Positions 16,269 to 22,625 of a stretch of DNA of 22,625 bases are shown here, in pieces (the first letter of the stretch is position 1; each line of letters starts with the position of its first letter). The position numbers were made by a program, and so were the translations under genes. The notes under the pieces were generated by a model, which did no database searches, was not told the DNA's origin, and saw only the letters and a list, made by a program, of their open reading frames with translations. This stretch comes from an uncultured Oscillospiraceae bacterium (GTDB lineage Bacteria > Bacillota > Clostridia > Oscillospirales > Oscillospiraceae): contig CAKTNN010000036.1 in the NCBI GenBank assembly GCA_934589065.1, forward strand, positions 1 through 22,625, written 5' to 3'.

Positions 16269-17314
16269 TCCAGGATCACCTTTTCCTCGTTCTCCACGAT
16301 TTCGCCGATGACGTAGGCCGTCTCGCCGTGGGCCGTCAGGATATCAAGGGCGGCTTCTGCCTGGCTGGCGGGAACAACAACGCTCATGCCCACGCCCATA
16401 TTAAAGGTATTGAACATATCCCTCTCCGGAATATTGCCGGTTTTGGCAATGAGGTCGAAGATGGGCAGCACCCGAACGCTGCTCTTTTGAATCTTCGCGC
16501 ACAGACCATCGGGGATGCTGCGGGGGATATTCTCGTAGAAGCCGCCGCCGGTAATGTGGCTGATGCCCTTTACATCCACCTGCTCCAGCAGGGCCAGAAT
16601 GCTCTTTACATAGATGCGGGTGGGGGTCAGCAGGGTTTCCAGGACGGATTTTCCTCCCAGGCTCTCCACAGGCTCTTTCAGGGTTTGGTTATTCTCCACA
16701 TCGAACACCTTCCGCACCAGGCTGAAGCCATTGGAATGGACACCGGAGGAGGCCAGGGCAATGACCACATCTCCCTTTTCCATCCGGGTGTTGTCAATGA
16801 TCTTCTTTTTGTCCACAATGCCCACGCTGAAGCCCGCCAGATCGTAGTCATCCACAGGCATCATGCCGGGATGCTCGGCGGTCTCGCCGCCAATCAGGGC
16901 AGAGCCGGACTGCACGCAGCCCTCTGCAACGCCCCCAACGATTTCCGCAATGCGCTCCGGCACATTCTTTCCACAGGCGATGTAATCCAGGAAAAACAAA
17001 GGCTTTGCACCGCAGCAAATCACATCGTTGACGCACATGGCAACGCAGTCAATGCCGATGGTATCGTGCTTATTAAGAAGCTGTGCAATCCGCAGCTTGG
17101 TTCCCACGCCGTCGGTGCCGGAAACCAGCACCGGCTCTTCCATGCCGCTGATGGGCAGGCCGAAGCAGCCGCCGAAGCCGCCCACATCATCCAGGCAGCC
17201 CTCGTTCCGGGTGCGGGCAACGTGCTTTTTCATAAGCTCCACAGCCTTGTATCCCGCGGTGATATCCACACCGGCAGCGGCGTAGCTGGCAGACTGAGAA
17301 TTCTTGTGATCCAT
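16265..17314 (-). CDS. purM: Phosphoribosylformylglycinamidine cyclo-ligase (AIR synthetase)
   Basis: It closes the imidazole ring of FGAM with ATP to give AIR, the fifth purine step. The 349-residue protein has the PurM hallmarks: [17 protein letters not shown] at the N-terminus, GTDGVGTK (66-73), the region [19 protein letters not shown] (87-105), [11 protein letters not shown] and the [13 protein letters not shown] motif. The start at 17314 has AAAGGAGA about 7 nt upstream and follows purF by 42 nt. The stop overlaps the purN start by 4 nt. Confidence 0.97.
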   Translation of the reverse strand: MDHKNSQSASYAAAGVDITAGYKAVELMKKHVARTRNEGCLDDVGGFGGCFGLPISGMEEPVLVSGTDGVGTKLRIAQLLNKHDTIGIDCVAMCVNDVICCGAKPLFFLDYIACGKNVPERIAEIVGGVAEGCVQSGSALIGGETAEHPGMMPVDDYDLAGFSVGIVDKKKIIDNTRMEKGDVVIALASSGVHSNGFSLVRKVFDVENNQTLKEPVESLGGKSVLETLLTPTRIYVKSILALLEQVDVKGISHITGGGFYENIPRSIPDGLCAKIQKSSVRVLPIFDLIAKTGNIPERDMFNTFNMGVGMSVVVPASQAEAALDILTAHGETAYVIGEIVENEEKVILE

Positions 17315-17356
17315 AATTAATCTCCTTTTTACCTGTTTATCGTGTTTTGGGGGGAT

Positions 17357-18781
<1,425 letters not shown>

Positions 18782-18793
18782 AGTACTTCTCCT

Positions 18794-19288
18794 TTAACCC
18801 ATCAATTCTTTTTGCAGCGCCGCGTCCTTTTCCAGAACCTTGGCCTTATCGGAAGCCCGCTTGTCGTCCAGCTTCTTTGCCAAAGCATCATCGGAAACCG
18901 CCAGAATTTCGGCTGCCAGCAGTGCCGCATTCACGCCGCCGTTGATTGCCACCGTAGCAACCGGGATACCGGAGGGCATCTGCACCGTCGCAAGGAGGGC
19001 ATCCATCCCATCCAGCACAGGCCCCTTGCAGGGAATGCCAATGCAGGGCAGCGTGGTGTTTGCGGCGATGGCCCCCGCCAGGTGGGCCGCCATGCCCGCC
19101 GCAGCAATGAGCACGCCAAAGCCATTGGCCCGGGCCTGGAGTGCAAAGTCCCTTGCCTCCTCCGGGGTGCGGTGTGCAGAGAAAATGTGGCACTCAAAGG
19201 GAATTTCCAACGCGGTCAGGGTATCCATGGTTTTCCGAAGGATCGGCAAATCGCTGTCGCTTCCCATAATGATTCCAACTTTTTTCAT
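18794..19288 (-). CDS. purE: N5-carboxyaminoimidazole ribonucleotide mutase / AIR carboxylase
   Basis: It forms CAIR for the sixth purine step. The 164-residue protein begins [15 protein letters not shown] and carries [24 protein letters not shown] and [12 protein letters not shown], all standard PurE. The ATG at 19288 has AAGGAGG 5 nt upstream, and an in-frame start at 19321 lies inside the leader terminator. It is the first gene of the operon. No purK is present in the window, so either purK is elsewhere or the enzyme carboxylates AIR directly; the motif pattern looks class I to me, but I cannot settle this by eye. Confidence 0.96.
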   Translation of the reverse strand: MKKVGIIMGSDSDLPILRKTMDTLTALEIPFECHIFSAHRTPEEARDFALQARANGFGVLIAAAGMAAHLAGAIAANTTLPCIGIPCKGPVLDGMDALLATVQMPSGIPVATVAINGGVNAALLAAEILAVSDDALAKKLDDKRASDKAKVLEKDAALQKELMG

Positions 19289-19300
19289 AAAAACCTCCTT

Positions 19301-19351
19301 AAAAAAGCGCAAAGGGCCCACTCACCCTCCTAAAGGAACGTAAGCGAGCCC
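19301..19351 (-). terminator. Leader terminator controlled by the ZTP riboswitch
   Basis: On the minus strand GGGCTCGCTTAC (19351-19340) pairs along all 12 positions, including G-U pairs, with GTGAGTGGGCCC (19325-19314). A TTTGCGCTTTTTT tract (19313-19301) follows, just before the purE ribosome site. The first four bases of the 5' arm (GGGC) are the last conserved bases of the aptamer, so aptamer folding and this hairpin exclude each other. Confidence 0.85.
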
Positions 19352-19420
19352 AGACGGTCGGCAAAAAATTTCCCCTTACTCCACGTGGTGCTCCACTTTC
19401 TCCGTCAGTCATAAGGGTCC
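19348..19420 (-). promoter_or_regulatory. ZTP/ZMP (pfl) riboswitch aptamer
   Basis: The minus strand shows the pfl architecture. CCCTTA (19417-19412) pairs with TAAGGG (19378-19373). Between them lies GACTGACGG, then a GTGG-AGCA-CCAC hairpin (19396-19385) and CGTGGAGT. After a short linker comes GCCGACCGTCTGGGC (19362-19348). GACGG (19406-19402) is complementary to CCGTC (19357-19353), the long-range contact of this class. Known ZTP switches bind ZMP or ZTP, signs of 10-formyl-folate shortage, and turn expression on. Here the bound form would hold GGGC away from the terminator and let the purine operon be made. Confidence 0.9.
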
Positions 19421-19435
19421 TTATTGACAGAAAGT

Positions 19436-19465
19436 ATTATACCACAATTCGTTTGTTTCCGTCAA
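19436..19465 (-). promoter_or_regulatory. Promoter of the purine operon
   Basis: On the minus strand -35 TTGACG (19465-19460) and a perfect -10 TATAAT (19441-19436) are 18 bp apart. Transcription should start near 19429, giving a leader of about 140 nt that holds the riboswitch and terminator. Confidence 0.85.
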
Positions 19466-19735
19466 GAAAGCAGATACCACAGAATTTCCCCGGAATCCCG
19501 GAAAACCATGTGAAATCTGTATATTCGATATCTTTGTATCTTTTATTGCAGAAAGCTGCCGCCGCTTCTCCCAGGTCAGTGTCAAAAACGCATATCTTTT
19601 CCCGTTTTCTTTTCATAAACAGAAAGGAAAATAGTGGGACGAAAATAATGTGTCGTGTCTGATTCGACATATTTCAGGACGAAACTCATAAAATTTGGCG
19701 CTTAATATATAAAGTCGGAACAGAAGCGCTGCATG
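19466..19735. other. Intergenic stretch with no supported gene
   Basis: This AT-rich stretch lies between the purine promoter and the queT terminator. It contains short open frames on both strands (for example 19437-19670 minus) with no credible ribosome site, and one runs into the purine promoter. A short TGTCG/CGACA inverted repeat near 19652-19670 is the only structure seen. I find no further promoter, RNA or repeat. Confidence 0.5.
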
Positions 19736-19815
19736 CAAAAAGAGGTCTGCCAAAACCGCGCCATTACGAATCAGCGTCCGGGCTGAATTCTTCTCACGGC
19801 TTGGTTTGGCAGACC
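19736..19815 (-). terminator. Terminator of the queT gene, long-loop hairpin
   Basis: On the minus strand GGTCTGCCAAACC (19815-19803) pairs with GGTTTTGGCAGACC (19757-19744) with one bulged base, followed by TCTTTTTG (19743-19736). The 45-nt loop includes a smaller TCAGC/GCTGA hairpin (19771-19786). It lies 27 nt after the queT stop. The long loop is unusual for a simple intrinsic terminator. Confidence 0.65.
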
Positions 19816-19842
19816 CCATAGGAAGGTCAAATATAAAAATCG

Positions 19843-20349
19843 TTACTTTACAAACAGCTTCCGGTCAAGGCCTCTGGAAGTGATTGCCAAATACAGCGCA
19901 GTGCCCAGCACCAGCACCACCGCCAGCTCCCCCAGGGCCACATATACGGCATTGATCACAAATCCGCCGCCAATGTACTGGGTCAGCTCCCAGCCCACCA
20001 GGAAGGCGTTGGTAATGGCGGGCATGGTCAGGCCCAGCACCGGCAGCTTTCCCACCTTCATATTGCGGGTCTTCCACATTCCCCAGGCTGCCAGGAAGGT
20101 TGCCAGGGTGCCCACCGCAAAATCCAGGGGCAGCGTTGCGGAGTAGGTCAGGTTAAACAGCAGACAGCCGATGCTCAGGCCGGGGATGGCGGCAGGGGTG
20201 AAAAATGCAAGCACGTTCATGGCTTCGGAAATGCGCATCTGGATTGCCCAGGTGGTTGTACCGGGAAGCAGCAGATTCTGGGCATGGGTCAGCACGGCAT
20301 ACAGCGCGGCGATAATGGCAGCCTGGGTCAGGTAGCGGGTTTTGTTCAT
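19843..20349 (-). CDS. queT: QueT-family queuosine-precursor transporter (ECF S-component)
   Basis: The 168-residue integral membrane protein has about five to six helices. It starts MNKTRYLTQAAIIAALYAVLT and contains RISEAMNVLAFFTPAAIPGLSIGCLLFN, typical of QueT. QueT proteins are substrate-binding S-components that work with shared ECF energy-coupling subunits, not encoded here, to import queuosine precursors such as preQ1. The leader carries a preQ1-I aptamer and two terminators, which independently supports the role. ATG 20349 has AAGGAG 11 nt upstream, a slightly long spacing. It is a single-gene transcript ending at the hairpin 19815-19736. Confidence 0.9.
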   Translation of the reverse strand: MNKTRYLTQAAIIAALYAVLTHAQNLLLPGTTTWAIQMRISEAMNVLAFFTPAAIPGLSIGCLLFNLTYSATLPLDFAVGTLATFLAAWGMWKTRNMKVGKLPVLGLTMPAITNAFLVGWELTQYIGGGFVINAVYVALGELAVVLVLGTALYLAITSRGLDRKLFVK

Positions 20350-20374
20350 GTTCTCTTTGTCTCCTTATACATAT

Positions 20375-20401
20375 AAAAAACTGGGTGGACGAACCACCCA
20401 G
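20375..20401 (-). terminator. Second leader terminator, nearest to queT
   Basis: On the minus strand CTGGGTGG (20401-20394) pairs with CCACCCAG (20388-20381) around TTCGT, followed by TTTTTT (20380-20375). It ends 9 nt before the queT ribosome site. Its arms are close in sequence to those of the upstream terminator, so they could also cross-pair. Confidence 0.85.
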
Positions 20402-20417
20402 AAAACAGCAGTACAAC

Positions 20418-20442
20418 AAAAAATGGGTGCAAAAGCACCCAT
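20418..20442 (-). terminator. First leader terminator of the preQ1 riboswitch
   Basis: On the minus strand ATGGGTGC (20442-20435) pairs perfectly with GCACCCAT (20430-20423) around TTTT, ending in a TTTTTT run. GGATGG (20444-20439) at its base is exactly complementary to CCATCC (20485-20480) in the aptamer, which would make the antiterminator when no ligand is bound. Confidence 0.9.
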
Positions 20443-20460
20443 CCAGAAATCAGAAAAATC

Positions 20461-20500
20461 CTAGTTTTGTTTACCGACAGGATGGTTACGAACTGTCCTA
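20461..20500 (-). promoter_or_regulatory. preQ1-I riboswitch aptamer
   Basis: On the minus strand stem P1 is GACAG (20497-20493) with CTGTC (20480-20476). It encloses the 12-nt loop TTCGTAACCATC, followed by the A-rich tail GGTAAACAAAACTAG. The order of short stem, loop beginning TTC, then tail with AAAACTA matches class I preQ1 riboswitches, including the B. subtilis queC leader. The tail would thread back to form the H-type pseudoknot on preQ1. It begins about 10 nt after the predicted transcription start. Binding should favour termination and so switch off queT when preQ1 is plentiful. Confidence 0.88.
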
Positions 20501-20515
20501 TTCAATTGCCCAGTT

Positions 20516-20544
20516 ATTCTACAGGATAATCTTCCTTTTGTCAA
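20516..20544 (-). promoter_or_regulatory. Promoter of the preQ1 riboswitch-queT unit
   Basis: On the minus strand a perfect -35 TTGACA (20544-20539) and -10 TAGAAT (20521-20516, five of six) are separated by 17 bp. Transcription should start near 20509. Confidence 0.87.
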
Positions 20545-20560
20545 GGAATATGTGCAAAGA

Positions 20561-20594
20561 TTGCGAACCGGTGACATCGGTCACCGGTTCGCAA
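20561..20594. repeat. Perfect 15-bp-arm hairpin, probable 3' end of the GtrII gene
   Basis: TTGCGAACCGGTGAC (20561-20575) and GTCACCGGTTCGCAA (20580-20594) are exact reverse complements around ATCG. The arm starts TTGCGAACC, the same word as in the intergenic elements at 7076-7600, so it is probably a fully palindromic relative. On the minus strand it lies about 100 nt past the glycosyltransferase stop, followed by TCTTTGC, so it may serve as a weak terminator. It sits 17 bp upstream of the queT -35. Confidence 0.75.
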
Positions 20595-20608
20595 GGACAG
20601 TTTCTTAA

Positions 20609-20650
20609 GTCATTCCGAGCCAGCGCGCTTTTCTGCCGCGGCAATCTTCT
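20609..20650 (+). repeat. Diverged copy of the palindromic intergenic element
   Basis: It begins GTCATTCCGAGCCAGCGCGC and ends with CCGCGGCAATCTT, the same ends as the complete element near 7286-7325. The core is altered (TTTTCTG), so the inner stem is poor. It lies between the glycosyltransferase stop and the hairpin at 20561. Confidence 0.75.
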
Positions 20651-20697
20651 CTTTTCACCGAAAACATTCGGGTAACCGCAGCGCGAAGCCTTCCGCA

Positions 20698-22272
20698 TCA
20701 GAACTTGATGACAACCGTGTCCCCGATGATCCGAATGGATCCCGCATCTGGATAGCTGGGCATCTGCTGCACCTCCGGCAAATCCTGGTAAGCGCCTTCG
20801 TCCACGATTTCCGCGTCAAAGCCGCACCACTGGCTCAAAAACTCCCGGAAGGAGTGGGCCGTCAGCTCTGCGGTGTGCTGCAAAATGGGCTCCACCGCAA
20901 AGGTGGTAAACTCCGGAATATCCACAAAGGTCGGGTCTTTGTTAAAATCCTTGTTGATAAAGGTCAGCTTTAAATCGCTTTTGTAGCCATCCAGGCTCTT
21001 CACCTGGGTGATAATCGTGGTAAAATACTGGATGGTGCGGGTCTGATACAGATCCATCCGCAGGTACACCACATTGTCGTAGCGCACATACATCAGGCAC
21101 ACCACCGCCAGGAGGGCACAAACAAATCTTGCCGCGATTTTGGATTGCTTTTCCCGCTCCCGGAAGATCGGCTCCCACCGGAGGAAGCACCAGGGCAGCA
21201 GCCAGAAAAACAGCTGGCTGTAAACCATCAGGGAATGCACAATTTTAGGGGCGCACATTACATAGATAAAATTCACTGCCAGAGGGAATACGCACAGGGC
21301 AAGTCCTGCCGAAAGGCCCCGAACCCAGTTTTCCCGGAAGCGCCGCCACACATATATAATTGCCGTGAGGGCCAAAGCCGTGAGGTTCACATAATACAAA
21401 GTGAGCAGTCGGAAGGGATACATATAGGCCGATCGGTTGGTGCCGTCCGGCTTTAAAAAGAGGTAATAGCTGAGCTTTATTCTGCCCATGTATACCCCGA
21501 TGCCGCCGCTGACAGGCTCCGAAAGGCCATTGTAGCCCGTCATGCTCAGGCCCAGCACCTGCAGACACAGCTTATTTGCAAGGGTATACAGCGCCAAAAA
21601 GCACAGGCAGGCAGAAACATACCAGGCAATCTCCTCCAGGAGCTTCTTAACGCTCCAATTTTCTGTCTTTGCCGTCTGCCGCAGAAAATACAACAGAAAA
21701 ACGCACAGTGCCGTGGGGATAAAGGCCTGATAAATGCCCGCACTGAGAGCCAGCAGCACCACACCCGCAAGATATGCCCAAAGCTTGCGGTTCCGGCACA
21801 GCACACTGCAGCCGGATAGGGTCAGCAGCAGGCCAAAGAGATAATAAGGAGCGGTAAACAGATAGCAGTAGAACCCCGCCACCACCGGAAGAGTTACCAT
21901 CAGGCCGGGAACCAAAATATAGTCCGCTTTGCCCCGGAGCTCCAATAAATCAATGAGCACACAGGCGCACAGTCCCAGCAGGGCAATGCAGGCAAGGCCG
22001 CTGAACAACGGCAGGCTAAAATTGGGGCTGCCGAACAGCCACTGAACCAGCGCCCCCAGCATTCCCAAGAACCACCGTCCGGAGCGGAAAGTGACCCCAA
22101 CGCTGAACAGGAACTGGGGGTCATCCACCATGGAGAATTTATTGAACAGCGCCATGCCATGAGCCAGCACTCCAAAGGCCAGGGCGCTGAGCATGGTCAC
22201 CCGAAAATGGGGCCACTTTTTCTCCGCCGTCTCTATTTTTTCCCCCAGCCAGGTTTTTTCCGTCTGCTCCAT
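20698..22272 (-). CDS. GtrII-type polytopic membrane glycosyltransferase
   Basis: The 524-residue protein has about 10-12 membrane helices from residue 24 to about 400, then a soluble C-terminal part of about 110 residues, probably outside. After the first helix comes NKFSMVDDPQF with Asp50-Asp51, then RSGRWFLGMLG. This Asp pair followed by a GRW motif is what I associate with the glucosyltransferase GtrII family, which moves glucose from a lipid carrier onto surface polymers. ATG 22272 is preferred over an upstream TTG at 22284 because GGAGGG (22282-22277) is 4-5 nt before it. It has its own promoter at 22304-22332. Acceptor unknown: a teichoic acid, wall polysaccharide or similar glycan. 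Confidence 0.75.
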   Translation of the reverse strand: MEQTEKTWLGEKIETAEKKWPHFRVTMLSALAFGVLAHGMALFNKFSMVDDPQFLFSVGVTFRSGRWFLGMLGALVQWLFGSPNFSLPLFSGLACIALLGLCACVLIDLLELRGKADYILVPGLMVTLPVVAGFYCYLFTAPYYLFGLLLTLSGCSVLCRNRKLWAYLAGVVLLALSAGIYQAFIPTALCVFLLYFLRQTAKTENWSVKKLLEEIAWYVSACLCFLALYTLANKLCLQVLGLSMTGYNGLSEPVSGGIGVYMGRIKLSYYLFLKPDGTNRSAYMYPFRLLTLYYVNLTALALTAIIYVWRRFRENWVRGLSAGLALCVFPLAVNFIYVMCAPKIVHSLMVYSQLFFWLLPWCFLRWEPIFREREKQSKIAARFVCALLAVVCLMYVRYDNVVYLRMDLYQTRTIQYFTTIITQVKSLDGYKSDLKLTFINKDFNKDPTFVDIPEFTTFAVEPILQHTAELTAHSFREFLSQWCGFDAEIVDEGAYQDLPEVQQMPSYPDAGSIRIIGDTVVIKF

Positions 22273-22303
22273 AGTACCCTCCAAATGCTAAAAATCTAGA
22301 CTC

Positions 22304-22332
22304 ATTGTAGCACAAGCCCTTTTGCAAGTCAA
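22304..22332 (-). promoter_or_regulatory. Promoter of the GtrII-type gene
   Basis: On the minus strand -35 TTGACT (22332-22327) and -10 TACAAT (22309-22304), each five of six, are separated by 17 bp. Transcription should start near 22297, about 25 nt before the ATG. Confidence 0.82.
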
Positions 22333-22369
22333 CGCCTCCTGCCCTTTGCCTGCGGCTACAGACATACAC

Positions 22370-22403
22370 AAAAAATCAGGAGTCGGATACATCCAACTCC
22401 TGA
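22370..22403 (-). terminator. Strong intrinsic terminator of the right-edge gene
   Basis: On the minus strand TCAGGAGTTGGA (22403-22392) pairs with TCCGACTCCTGA (22387-22376), with one G-T pair and loop TGTA, followed by TTTTTT (22375-22370). It lies 15 nt past the stop of the partial gene at 22419. Confidence 0.92.
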
Positions 22404-22418
22404 CAATTCTATAGCATT

Positions 22419-22625
22419 TTAGTCAACCGGAATTTCGTAGAATTCCTCAACCGTGGGTTTGCCCTCGGCGTCTTTCTGCCAGTCCTTGAAAAACAGCAGG
22501 GATTCCACCTGGCTGGGGTCGAGGATGGCATCGAACATATCGGATTGCACGAAGTAAATCATCTTTTCCTGGTCCTCAAAGCCGCTGGTGCCCGCCACAC
22601 AGAGAGATTGCGTACCGTCTTTCAT
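22419..22625 (-). CDS. C-terminal part of an unrecognised protein, truncated by the window
   Basis: Only 68 residues are visible, ending FYEIPVD. The Met at the window edge may be internal, so the real start is probably outside. The stretch is acidic and mixed helix/strand (MIYFVQSDMFDAILDPSQVE), with no membrane segment or motif I recognise. A clear terminator follows, which supports it as a real gene end. No function can be offered. Confidence 0.65.
   Translation of the reverse strand: MKDGTQSLCVAGTSGFEDQEKMIYFVQSDMFDAILDPSQVESLLFFKDWQKDAEGKPTVEEFYEIPVD

Noticed and set aside
19348..19420. Guanine/adenine (purine) riboswitch before purE
   Set aside because: The conserved three-way junction bases and loop-loop motif of purine riboswitches are not present, whereas every element of the ZTP aptamer is.
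19437..19670. 77-codon open frame on the minus strand upstream of purE
   Set aside because: It has no ribosome site, its composition is unlike neighbouring genes, and its end runs through the purine operon promoter.

Overview
The window looks like chromosomal DNA of a gut-type, moderately GC-rich Firmicute, most likely a clostridial (Oscillospiraceae/Ruminococcaceae-like) organism. This rests on strong GGAGG ribosome binding sites, TTGACA/TATAAT promoters, the clostridial forms of GalK, GalT, PurF and PurL, a split PurH function, ZTP and preQ1 riboswitches, and short palindromic intergenic repeats. Genus cannot be fixed from this sequence alone.

Layout, left to right. (1) 1-75: tRNA-Phe(GAA) on the minus strand with its own promoter, facing away from (2) 251-4110: a plus-strand operon of a MarR regulator and two ABC half-transporters that together look like a heterodimeric exporter with one consensus and one degenerate ATP site. 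A near-perfect inverted repeat covers the -10 and start region of its promoter and is the obvious autoregulatory operator. (3) 4272-6997: galK-galT, two steps of the Leloir pathway; galE is not in the window. (4) 6998-7744: about 740 bp of non-coding repeats between convergent genes: a seven-unit 35-bp tandem array, two inverted copies of the same palindromic element, and a different hairpin element. (5) 7745-8608 minus: an unrecognised lipoprotein. (6) 19288-8688 minus: an eight-gene purine operon, purE-purF-purM-purN-purO-like-purH(AICAR transformylase only)-purD-purL, preceded by a promoter, a ZTP/ZMP (pfl) riboswitch and a terminator. purB, purC and purK are absent here. (7) 20349-19843 minus: a QueT-family queuosine-precursor transporter behind a preQ1-I riboswitch with two tandem terminators. 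(8) 22272-20698 minus: a GtrII-type polytopic membrane glycosyltransferase. (9) 22625-22419 minus: the C-terminal piece of an unknown gene with a strong terminator.

How the parts work together. The purine operon turns PRPP into most of the IMP pathway. Its riboswitch should open transcription when ZMP/ZTP (AICAR ribotide) builds up, as happens when 10-formyl-folate is short; both formyl-folate enzymes (PurN and the AICAR transformylase) lie under that switch. The last two steps, usually one bifunctional PurH, are split here into a stand-alone transformylase and an archaeal-type PurO cyclohydrolase. The most surprising protein is PurF: it keeps the PRPP site and cysteines that fit the [4Fe-4S] ligands, but lacks the N-terminal catalytic cysteine and other glutaminase residues, so it may use ammonia or ammonia channelled from elsewhere.

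I did not find a wholly new defence or mobile system. The points most worth following up are the glutaminase-dead PurF, the riboswitch control of the split-PurH operon, the preQ1 switch with two terminators sharing interchangeable arms, the half-element repeat array, and the MarR operator placed over the transcription start.
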